From contig JAHLKH010000279.1 in NCBI GenBank assembly GCA_025526915.1, positions 1 to 25,128 on the forward strand: 25,128 nt of DNA, in the 5' to 3' direction. The position numbers were made by a program, and so were the translations under genes. The stretch comes from Entophlyctis helioformis. Taxonomy: Eukaryota; Chytridiomycota; Chytridiomycetes; Chytridiales; Chytriomycetaceae. This document shows positions 10,401-18,110 of the stretch, piece by piece. Every line of letters begins with the position of its first letter. Positions within the stretch are counted from its first letter, which is position 1. The notes beneath the pieces were generated by a model that was not told the origin of the DNA, did no database searches, and was given only the letters and a program-made list of their open reading frames with translations.

Positions 10401-10802
10401 CTTGTCAACGAGGCCGCCAGCAACATCACCAGCCTCATCGCCAGCGCGTCACTCAAGCGCCGCCCGCTGCAGATGCAGAAGCGCAAAGCAGTGCCGATCG
10501 CCACGTACGTGCCCAAGTTCTCCGAAGGCTACTCGCACGACAGCCGCAGCAAGCACGACCCTGACCGCGAGCGTGCCGCCGCCGCCAAGGAGCGTGCCCA
10601 GTTCAACAAGGAGAAGAAGGGTGCCATCCGCGAGCTCCGCAAGGATGCGGCCTTTGTCGCCCGCCAGCAGCTCGACGCCATCAAGGAAAGCGACGCTGCC
10701 TATAAGAAGAAGATGGACAAGATCATGGGCCAGTTGTCGAGCCAGGAGGGTGCCATGCGTGGCTACGAGCGACAGGCCAAGAAGGGTCGGTCAAAGAAGT
10801 AG
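7473..10802 (+). CDS. NOP14: NOP14, 40S ribosome-biogenesis (U3 processome) protein
   Basis: Nop14 works in 18S rRNA maturation in the small-subunit processome. Inferred exons are 7473-7925, 8013-8151, 8220-8355, 8421-10114, 10172-10316 and 10398-10802. Early residues show the family block NPFEMQFGRPKHEVLGRRVKG, TVGRPGQTKKR, KKTLLVEMQRKN, IVDRRIGENDPNMS and ELTHMGRSL. Exon 3 has LDADFVNAAHFGGFG and IMKEVMAKSKMHK, and exon 4 starts KERQRQKEEDYNLQ. A long Asp/Glu tract lies near 8973-9105, followed by the helical Nop14 core and a basic C-terminus. Intron 1 (87 nt) is in frame and stop-free but has clean splice sites. Exon 3 changes frame near 8271-8276 inside an ACG/GAC triplet run; one missing base explains it, and the exon sum (2972 nt) is one short of a multiple of three. 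With that base the product is 990 aa, a normal length. Confidence 0.93.
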
Positions 10803-10928
10803 AGACGTTGGAGGAGGAAGAGGGTTGACATCAATGAAAACGACATTGGCAGAGATTTGTTGCAAGTGCAGGTCTGTCGAGTCTCGTTGCCACGTCGTCA
10901 AAATGGATTGAGGCACCTGACGTTGTGC

Positions 10929-10933
10929 AAAAA
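10929..10933 (-). terminator. Pol III terminator of the tRNA-Arg gene
   Basis: A run of five T on the minus strand lies seven bases beyond the tRNA 3' end, as expected for RNA polymerase III termination. Confidence 0.7.
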
Positions 10934-10940
10934 GTGGGTT

Positions 10941-11013
10941 CGAGCTTACCAGGGGTCGAACCTGGAACCTCCTGATTCGTAGTCAGACGCGCTATCCATT
11001 GCGCCATAAGCCC
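10941..11013 (-). tRNA. tRNA-Arg (anticodon ACG)
   Basis: The minus strand gives a 73-nt cloverleaf. The acceptor stem pairs GGGCTTA with TAAGCTC (one G-T pair), followed by discriminator G. The A box TGGCGCAATGG is at 11006-10996 and the B box GGTTCGACCCC at 10962-10952. The anticodon loop CTACGAA is closed by TCTGA/TCAGG. The anticodon ACG (10980-10978) falls at positions 34-36, decoding CGN Arg codons after inosine modification. No intron and no encoded CCA are seen. Confidence 0.96.
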
Positions 11014-11041
11014 GCTTCCACATCCATTTTTCTTGCAGGTA

Positions 11042-11050
11042 CTTTATATA
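11042..11050 (-). promoter_or_regulatory. TATA box upstream of the tRNA-Arg gene
   Basis: TATATAAAG on the minus strand lies 29-37 bases upstream of the mature tRNA 5' end. This is the position of the upstream TATA element that fission yeast tRNA genes are known to need for Pol III initiation. Confidence 0.55.
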
Positions 11051-11540
11051 CTTTGTTATGTGTAAGAGAATTTGGGCCACTCGAGGATGGCGTGCACAAG
11101 CTCGACTGGCAGCGACTGCATGCGGCGGGTTGATGTGGTGCGAGGTGCTGTGCGAGGTGCTGTGCGAGGTGGCAGCACTGGGGGAAAGCGGTGCAGACGA
11201 TGCTGTGCACCAGCCGCGCAGATGAAACAGGGCGTGTTGCGTGCGGCTGCCCAGACAGACCGACATGCTGACAAGCAGACACGCTGACGGACACGCAGAC
11301 AGACACGCAGACCGGCAGGCTGGCTGGCCGATAGACACGAAACGCGGATAAACGCACACGCAAGCACGCACCGCATGGCGCAGTCGAGTCTGCGTGGGTG
11401 TGCACAGCGTGACTGGCCATGTGCTTTGCGTCTTTGCGTCTTTGCGTCTTTGCCTTCTGGAGGCTGAAGCTTTCTGCCAGCCAGCCAGCCATTCAAAAGG
11501 CACCGCAAACAAGAACGAAAAAGCCACTCAGACGCACGCC

Positions 11541-11564
11541 CACACACACACACACACACACACA
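11541..11564. repeat. (CA)12 microsatellite
   Basis: Twelve perfect CA units end 16 bases before the start codon of the next gene, so they would lie in its 5' untranslated leader or core promoter. Confidence 0.9.
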
Positions 11565-11579
11565 GACACATTCTGCATC

Positions 11580-12344
11580 ATGACCGAACAGACGTTCAAG
11601 CTCGGCTGGGGAAACAGAGCCAAGGCGCTGGCCGAGGAGCAGGAGCGGCTGCGGCAGCTGCAGCTGCTGCGCGAGCAGGGCCTGCTGCCCGACTCGCCCG
11701 CCGCCGCCAGCGAGCACGCCGGCGAGCACCGGCAGATCACGCCTGGTGGTGCACACGGCCAGCAGCACCTGTGCCTCGACCACACGCACGCCTCGCTGTC
11801 CGTGTCGGCCGCCTCGGCCTCTGCCGCTGCCTCGCTGGCGCCGTCGCTCTCGCTGTCGTCGTCGCTGGCCGTGCCGTACGCCATCCCGGCCGCCCCCAAC
11901 GCCATCTCGGTGCCGCTGTACTCGACGTCGGCCGCCTCGTCTCGCGGCATCGGCTCGTACCTGGGTGGCGGCTCGTCGGCTGCCTCCGCTGCTCGGTCGC
12001 TGTCGTCGTCGTCGCTCGCGGGCAGCGCATCGTCGTCGGTTGGCGGCCACACACACGGCGCATTCGCAGCGGTCGGCTCGCTGTCGACTGCTCCCGTGTC
12101 GGTTCCGCTGGGCGGCATCGCCATCAAGGGCGGCCGGCAGGGCAGCGCAAGCACCGCGCAGCAGCAGCAGCTGTCGACGTCCAGCAACGCACACGGCGGC
12201 CACATGCTCGGCACGTCGTTCTCGTCCACGGCGTCGTCGCCCTCCAGACGGCACCTGTCCATGTCGCTGCCGCCTGCACGCATCCGCGAGTTTGGCGACT
12301 CGCCGTTCATCACGGGCACGCAGTCGACCGTCTTCTCGCGCTGA
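11580..12344 (+). CDS. Unrecognised Ser/Ala-rich protein, single exon
   Basis: An intronless frame of 254 codons starts MTEQTFKLGWGNRAKALAEE and continues into a charged, probably helical segment (EEQERLRQLQLLREQGLL, about residues 18-36). The rest is low-complexity Ser/Ala/Gly with a QQQQ run. It ends in a less repetitive C-terminus around PARIREFGDSPFITGTQSTV. The conserved-looking ends and the start directly after the (CA)n leader support a real gene. No transmembrane segment or catalytic motif is visible. The family is not recognised; the product is likely mostly disordered. Confidence 0.6.
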   Translation: MTEQTFKLGWGNRAKALAEEQERLRQLQLLREQGLLPDSPAAASEHAGEHRQITPGGAHGQQHLCLDHTHASLSVSAASASAAASLAPSLSLSSSLAVPYAIPAAPNAISVPLYSTSAASSRGIGSYLGGGSSAASAARSLSSSSLAGSASSSVGGHTHGAFAAVGSLSTAPVSVPLGGIAIKGGRQGSASTAQQQQLSTSSNAHGGHMLGTSFSSTASSPSRRHLSMSLPPARIREFGDSPFITGTQSTVFSR

Positions 12345-12880
12345 GCCGTGCACGGCGCTCGGTCTGGCGCTGCGTCTGGCGCTCTGTCTCTCTGCAGAGC
12401 ACGCCCTCCTAATAGACACTCACACACACATCTCCTACTCTCTCTCTCTCTCTCCTACTCTCTCCTACTCTCGCCTTCCTGTGCTTTCCTCCTGTGAAAT
12501 ACATCCGTCTGCCTGCCTGCCTGCCTGCCTGCCTGATTGATCTCCCTTGTGGTCAGCCACAGCCGCCTGTGCTTGTGGCTTTGTGCACATCAGCAGACAA
12601 GCGGCGGATCGCCTGCCGCACCTGTCGCCACAGGAGAACAACCGCTTGGCCATGGCCGCTCGTCTCAGAGGCACCGATGCTGTCCCAATGCCAGCACACT
12701 GGTGTCTGCCAGATCGGCTGGGTCTTGCTGGCCGAGCCAGACAGGCGGCTGTTCCACGACAGACTCGCGGATGTGGTGCTCGCCGCTGGTGCTGTGCGCA
12801 TCGAAGAGCACACACGGCCAGCTTTGCATCTGAGCAACCAGTCAACGCGCGGCGTCCCTCTCACTGCTCCACGCGCTTAA
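12345..12880. other. Microsatellite-rich host sequence up to the edge of element 2
   Basis: This stretch has a TC-rich repeat (about 12431-12472) and six GCCT units (12511-12534). Between 12600 and 12870 two + frames read protein-like pieces (PQENNRLAMAARLRGTDAVP and RRLFHDRLADVVLAAGAVRI) in different frames. I could not build a convincing exon structure. It may be 3' untranslated sequence or a gene fragment cut by the retroelement insertion. Confidence 0.4.
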
Positions 12881-12993
12881 TGAAAGTTCCAGAACGAGGG
12901 CGGGTAGTAATAGATTTCAATCGTTCAGTTAAGATTCCAATAAATGCCGAAACGCCATAAGAACCCAACGACCGTGGATACGGGCCGTTGACA
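12881..12993 (-). repeat. Putative 3' LTR of element 2 (113 bp)
   Basis: On the minus strand this begins TGTCAACGG directly after a polypurine tract and can end ...GGAACTTTCA at 12881, giving TG...CA ends. The inner edge (12993) is well supported by the tract. The outer edge is a guess, because the partner LTR is outside the window. Confidence 0.5.
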
Positions 12994-13005
12994 CTTCCCC
13001 CTCCT
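12994..13005 (-). other. Polypurine tract of element 2
   Basis: AGGAGGGGGAAG on the minus strand directly precedes the TGTCAAC start of the 3' LTR. It is the expected primer site for plus-strand DNA synthesis. Confidence 0.7.
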
Positions 13006-13029
13006 AGAAAACCGAGTAACCGAGGGATA

Positions 13030-15060
13030 CTAATTGGCGCCGTAGCGCCTGCTTGGGTATGGATCTGTGGCCCGGACGCGTCGCGCGGCTCGGAGCGGGT
13101 TCCGCCGCCGGACATCCGCGGGCTCCGCCTCGTCCAATATAGGCATCAATCCGAGGTCCATGGGCTGCAGGCCTCCTGCCACCTCCAGTTCCCCTGTGGA
13201 CACTGTCGAATCGTGCGAGCTGGGGTCGGCCGCTGCACTTGTCACCGTGGTCGGCTGGGTCAGCAAAGACAGTGCGCTACCCGTGACCGTTGACGCATCC
13301 TCCATCTCCAAATCTTGTTGGGGGTCCTCCTGCCGAACAAAGAATGGCCGGAGCTTCTTGATGTTGACCACGCGGCGCGGACCACCTTCGTGGGGTTGTT
13401 GATCGTCTCCCAGTGGTTGGACCACGTAGTTGGAGTGGGGCCGCACCTCGATGACTACGCACTCGCGGCGCCAAGTGTCTCGGAACTTCTTGGGTTGTCC
13501 GGATCGGCCCTGCGCGTCAGCCCAGACCCGGACCAAATCGCCCACTTTGAATGTTGCGTCCTTTCGGCCTTGGTTGTACCTCGCGCCCCACTGCTGTTGT
13601 CGATCCATGATGTGCTTGGCGGCCAGCGCCCGCGCGAGATGCAGTGCGCGTAGCATGTCCAGGCGGTGCTTGACCGCGTCCTCCTTGAGTGCCGGTTGCA
13701 TGTCCGCCCCGTCTAGGTGGGTCAGTGTCGGCGGCTGGAAACCATGCATGAGGTAGAACGGGGTGAACTGGGTGGTCGCATGTTTGGAGCAGTTGTACGT
13801 GTAGACCAAGGATCGCATGGGCAGCTCCCATGCCGGGTAGTCGCCCTGGGTGAAGATGCTGAGTCCGTCCTTGAGGTACTTGGTGAAACGCTCTGCCCCG
13901 TGTGCGGCCTGATGATGATACGCCGTCGTGAATCGCTGGTCGATCAGTAGCCGTCGTGCCAGGCGGCGAGTGACCTTGGACGTGAACTCGCTGCCTTGAT
14001 CTGTCACCAGGACCTTCATCGGGCCAAACTGGGTGACGACGCCGTAGTAGAGTGCCTGACAGACTGTTGTTGCCTCCTTGTCTGCGATGGGGATCGCAAT
14101 CTTCCACTTGGTGAGGTGGCATGCCACGATCAGCGCATATCTGTTGCCCTTGAGCGAGATGGGGAACGGGCCGATGACGTCGGCTGTGCAGTGCTGCATC
14201 GGCCGGGTGATCTCTCCCTGCGGGTCGGTCGTGTGCATGAGGCCCTGTCGCTTCGGCTCGGCTCCTTTCCTCCGCTGGCACGGTACGCAGGTGCGTACGT
14301 AGAGAGCGATGTCGCGCATCATGTTGGGCCAGTAGTAGGATGCCGCTGTGTTTGCTGTACACTTGTCGCGTCCCACGTGGGTGCCGTCTACCGGGCTGTC
14401 GTGCATCTTGTGGAGGACGGCCTGCCGCATCGACGCCGGGACTACGATCCGGTTGAACGGTTCTTGAGTGGGGATCCGCAGCCCTGTGTCTGGGTCCACT
14501 CTTGAGCTAATGTCCGTTGCACGGCAGAGTATTCCGTCCTGGTCGAGTGCAAACTTGCCCATGCGCAGGAGCTTGCAAGCCTCCGCCGTCTCACGTGTCA
14601 GCTTCTCGTCCAGTGCGCCGATCCCCCAGAAAGTCCGCGGGTGTCTTGCCATCGCCGCTGTCTGGGCCGGGTCTGCGATTGCTGCTGACAGGAACTTGCA
14701 GAGCGGGTCGCGTTGCTGATGCTCGCGCCAAGCCGTGGTGCCAAAGGTCGCCGGCACCTCCACTGAGGTCGTCGAGTCTGCAGAGACGGCCAGGATGGGG
14801 ACCTCGAGGGCCGGGAATGGCGGTGGCGGGCCGAGTGAGTCTGGGCCGGCAGGAAGGTACTCTGGTGTTGTCTCGGGAGCAGGTTCTGCCGGTTGCCTTG
14901 AAAGCGCATCTGCGGCCTGATTGTCTACACCACGCACGTGCTTGATGACCGGGTTGAACTCGCCGATCTTGATCGCCCATCTGCCGAGTCGGCCGCCCTT
15001 TTGAGCGCCCAGCGTCTGCACGTACTTCAGTGCGGCATGGTCCGTCTCGATGATCAGGGG
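13030..15060 (-). CDS. pol: Element 2 pol, C-terminal part: end of RNase H, integrase
   Basis: The frame opens at the insertion site of element 1 with the RNase H motif ETDHAALKYV and the last catalytic Asp region NQAADALSR. The integrase follows: an H..H..CxxC zinc-binding region (HKMHDSPVDGTHVG to CVPCQRRKG), then the catalytic triad in TADVIGPFP, VTDQGSEF and GAERFTKYL, with exactly 35 residues between the second Asp and the Glu. The C-terminal domain contains FKVGDLVRVW and RRVVNIKKLRPF. The tail is Asp/Ser-rich and stops at 13030. No chromodomain follows. The frame is unbroken over 2 kb, so this part has decayed little. Confidence 0.9.
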   Translation of the reverse strand, partial: PLIIETDHAALKYVQTLGAQKGGRLGRWAIKIGEFNPVIKHVRGVDNQAADALSRQPAEPAPETTPEYLPAGPDSLGPPPPFPALEVPILAVSADSTTSVEVPATFGTTAWREHQQRDPLCKFLSAAIADPAQTAAMARHPRTFWGIGALDEKLTRETAEACKLLRMGKFALDQDGILCRATDISSRVDPDTGLRIPTQEPFNRIVVPASMRQAVLHKMHDSPVDGTHVGRDKCTANTAASYYWPNMMRDIALYVRTCVPCQRRKGAEPKRQGLMHTTDPQGEITRPMQHCTADVIGPFPISLKGNRYALIVACHLTKWKIAIPIADKEATTVCQALYYGVVTQFGPMKVLVTDQGSEFTSKVTRRLARRLLIDQRFTTAYHHQAAHGAERFTKYLKDGLSIFTQGDYPAWELPMRSLVYTYNCSKHATTQFTPFYLMHGFQPPTLTHLDGADMQPALKEDAVKHRLDMLRALHLARALAAKHIMDRQQQWGARYNQGRKDATFKVGDLVRVWADAQGRSGQPKKFRDTWRRECVVIEVRPHSNYVVQPLGDDQQPHEGGPRRVVNIKKLRPFFVRQEDPQQDLEMEDASTVTGSALSLLTQPTTVTSAAADPSSHDSTVSTGELEVAGGLQPMDLGLMPILDEAEPADVRRRNPLRAARRVRATDPYPSRRYGAN
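15056..15060. repeat. Target site duplication of element 1, left copy
   Basis: AGGGG directly left of the TGTAAC start of the 5' LTR matches the five bases after the 3' LTR. Five bp is usual for Ty3/gypsy integrases. Confidence 0.93.
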
Positions 15061-15305
15061 TGTAACGGATGCCGCCGCAGTCCCGTGGTCACGTGACCTG
15101 CTGGCATTGATCTGGACGCGCCTCGCCCGGACTTGGCTTGGCCCTGTTGTTGTAGTTGTATCCAGCCGTAAGCCTGTATACTCACTGCCCCTCTGCCACC
15201 AGGTCTGTGCCTGAGTCTCAATGAAGTTGTATCCAGCCGTAAGCCTGTATACTCACTGCCCCTCTGCCACCAGACGGCCAGCCGCTCTCGACGAGGACAG
15301 TTACA
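15061..15305 (+). repeat. Element 1 5' LTR (245 bp)
   Basis: It starts TGTAACGG and ends ...GACAGTTACA, with a 5-bp inverted TGTAA/TTACA terminus. It holds the perfect palindrome GGTCACGTGACC at 15087-15098 and an internal 49-bp duplication at 15154-15202 and 15225-15273, each copy with a GTATAC that could serve as TATA-like element. Confidence 0.96.
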
Positions 15306-15311
15306 ACAACA
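15302..15311 (+). promoter_or_regulatory. Possible self-priming site of element 1
   Basis: No TGG-initial tRNA primer-binding site follows the 5' LTR. TACAACAACA across the LTR edge is the exact reverse complement of TGTTGTTGTA at 15145-15154 within the LTR. Tf1/sushi-type elements are known to prime reverse transcription by folding the 5' end of their own RNA. The match is only 10 nt and simple in sequence. Confidence 0.3.
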
Positions 15312-15373
15312 ACCAACGCCACCGACGCCGCCAGCCGCCGTTACCTGCGGCGTTGATTTCTTTTTCTGTGTCT

Positions 15374-18110
15374 ATGGGCCTGTCTCGCACGCCCACCCCT
15401 GGCGCCGGCCCTGCCGGCGCTGCGGCCGACGCCGACCCGGACGCCAACAGTGCCTTGTTTGTCTCGCCAGGCACCTCATTCGCCGACGAGCCGTCACACC
15501 TCCTGCATGGGTTTACGGGTAACTCTACCATCTGGGCTGATAGCCGCACGCGTGATTCTGGGCTTGGCTCCATGGCCAGCGGCATGTCTGCATCCCGCCT
15601 CCCTCAGGCTGGCTCTCGTGGCCGCCAGGGTGCTCCATCGGGCAGTGCAACCTCTGCCGTGGCCTCCAGCACGCCCGCGTTTCACCACTCCTCTGCCGCG
15701 CCTCGGGGCGGCGGAGGTGCTCTGTTGGGCGGCGCGGGCGGCTCGCATGCCTTTCCCGTCCACTCTGTTGGCGCCGCGTCCGCTTCTGTGCACCAGCTGC
15801 AGGATTCGGCCAGCGAGGACGTCCGGATCACACTGGATGACCATGCCGCATCGCTGTCTGCGGTTCAGGTCTCCATCGAGGACCTGCAGACCCGTCTGCA
15901 TGACACCCACGAGCTGCTAGCCCAGCAGGCGGACTCTTTCACCACGTCTGCCGCGTCCAATGAGGAGCGTCTGGCCGCTCTGTTCAACTCAGTGTCAGCC
16001 AACACAACGGCCGTGCGAAACCTGCAGACGCAGGCCACCAAGACCGTGGAATCGATGATCGCCCTTAGCAAGCAAGTTGCCTTGGCCCAGCAGTCTGCGG
16101 ACAAGGCTGTCGCTGCCACGGCTGCCTTGCAGGCGTCGCGTTCGGCCCTTGCGATTGGGTCCTCGGTGGACGCACGCCTGCCAGCAGCCGCGGACGCCCG
16201 TGCACCAAACCTCGCCAAGGTTTTCACAGACTGCTTGGGTGCCAAGCAGGTACCATTCAGCGGATTTGTGATGACCAAAGGCCCGGCTCCCTCAGTCGAC
16301 TGGAACGCCACTCACAAGAACCTCAAGCCATTTGTCATTGCAGTCGGCGGAGCATACAAGGAAGCCTGCACCACTGCCGGCGTCGACGCGATCCCATTAG
16401 GCGCCATCTTCTCGCTACTGCTGCCTTATTTCTCTGGCCGCGCACTCGAGTTTGTCACCGCATGGCACGAGTCACATTCTGCCGACGATGATCTGTTCAC
16501 GTTCCCTCAGTTCCTCGCCGACCTCCAATCGCTCCACCGCAACCCAGAGCGGATTCGCAACCAAGCCGAAGGGAAGCTGGCGAGCCAGTTCAAGCCGACG
16601 CTGTGCCATGGCCGCGCCCCGCAGGATTGGATTCTGGAGGCCGAACCGCTGTTCAGCGACGCGGAATACACGGACGACTGGAAGCTCAGATTCCTCCGTG
16701 CCCGCATCAAGGATCTGCCCCCAGGGAAGTTCAAGACGTATGCCGCCCTCCGCGACGCGTTCTTTGAGGATCACTCAGAGGCAGCTGAGCACGCCCTGGA
16801 GACTGCCGCCGCCACTGCTCTGGCAGATGCCCACAAGGCCCTCGAGGCCCAGTCAAAGCCCAGCTCTGGCAAGACAGCTGCCGCGTCGCCGCGTTCTTGG
16901 AGTTCCTCGTCGCCCAAAGCTGCCACCCCCGCGCCTTCAGGCAGCAGCAGCGCGTCTGAGACGCGTAAGGCTGCCTCGCCCGCTGCGACAGCCGACCATG
17001 CCAGCCGATCGCCAAGCCAGCGCCCGCCCCACTCTAAGGTTGGGCGCATCGCGGCAAAGGCCAAGGCAACCGGGTACGTTCGCTCGCCCCCTCTGGCTCC
17101 TCCTGCTCCTGCGGCTAAGCACGCTTCGGCGGCTAAGCCTGCAGCCGCGTGTAAGCCCAATGCTGACACCGAATCTCCATCGGTCCCTGCCCGTGACGAC
17201 GGCGCACCAGCAATGGCTCCGGCTCGCAGTCGCTCGAAACCGTCTCGTCGTTCTCAGACGACGGGACGCGGTACAGTGACGCAGATGAAGAAGAGTGACC
17301 CATTGGGTGGTGTTGCGAATAAAAAGATGCCCTCCGCGGCCCCTGATCACCCTGCTTGCCCTGTTATGCCGCCGTCGCGGCTGAAGGAGGGGCACCTTGC
17401 CCCGGTGAGGCCCATCACCACACACCGGTGCACCTTTCCGGTGTTCCTGGACAATCGCAGCGCCAGCGTCCTGGTGGACACTGGCAGCAGCGCGAATCTA
17501 GTGGCTCGCCATTGGTTGGATGCCAATGGCCTGCTCGCCGCTGCCCGGCCGTTCACCCGGCAGGCGGTGACTCTCGAGTTTGCCAACGGCAACTTGCAGA
17601 GGCTAGATTCAGAGGTATACCTCACGCTGGCCGACAGATCAGCTGCGGTCAGCCAGGTGCGGTTCCTCGTCTATGACGGTGTGGATGATGTCATCCTGGG
17701 CATGCCATGGCTGCGCACCACCGCGGAGGCGTCATTCAACTTCCGTCGCGGTGTTTTCCGCTTCTCAACCAAGTCGCGCCCCGATGTGCACCACATCTGG
17801 CAGCACGAAGACGCTCCGCCGTCTGCTGCACCCCACAACCGGCCGCACTCTGACATCGTGGTTACCATGTCGGACATCCTCGCCCATCCTGACGAGTACG
17901 CGGAGCTGGTCTATGTGGATGACCTGCCTGAGGACCGTGAGGCAGCTGCGGATGCGCGCCTTCGCGTCGCGGCTGCAAACGGCCTCACCCCGGACGAGCT
18001 GAAGGAGAAGTACCCCTACCTTCCAGTCTGCCCGGACGAGGAGACACAGAAGGCATTCATCGACTACTACGAGGTCTGCTGCCCGCCGCAAGGCCGTGCG
18101 CACGACTCGG
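15374..18110 (+). CDS. gag-pol: Element 1 Gag and protease
   Basis: The start is the ATG at 15374 (MGLSRTPTPGAG), 69 bp after the LTR. Residues 1-150 are Gly/Ser/Ala-rich. About 155-255 is heptad-like (LQTRLHDTHELLAQQ, ALSKQVALAQQSADKA), probably a coiled coil. About 275-470 looks like a Gag capsid domain (FSLLLPYFSGRALEFV, FPQFLADLQSLHRNP, LRFLRARIKDLP). A basic Ala/Pro/Ser linker follows with no CCHC zinc knuckle. The retropepsin-like protease has LVDTGSSANLVA (catalytic Asp at residue 702, codon 17477-17479) and ILGMPWL near 17695. The frame is open to a stop at 18178, but the true reading leaves it near 18109-18113, where one base appears missing before RT. Confidence 0.9.

Larger units (their letters stand above)
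11014..11579. other. Intergenic region with simple direct repeats
   Basis: No supported gene. The stretch holds a repeated GAGGTGCTGTGC unit (about 11138-11175), many CAGACA-type repeats (11250-11310), repeats of CTTTGCGT (about 11420-11455) and a CA dinucleotide repeat. Reading frames on the minus strand have the repetitive composition expected from these repeats. Confidence 0.6.

Noticed and set aside
11056..11120. Minus-strand peptide LPVELVHAILEW resembling the start of an F-box
   Set aside because: The frame stops within nine residues, no further F-box sequence or splice continuation fits before the tRNA gene, and the upstream part of the frame is translated simple repeat.
11510..12427. 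Long minus-strand frames covering the 11580 gene
   Set aside because: Composition is that of reversed Ser/Ala triplet repeats, and they read into the CA repeat; the + frame has a clean start and non-repetitive ends.
15306..15330. tRNA primer-binding site complementary to the local tRNA-Arg 3' end
   Set aside because: The sequence after the LTR has no TGG start and no match to the complement of this tRNA's 3' end.
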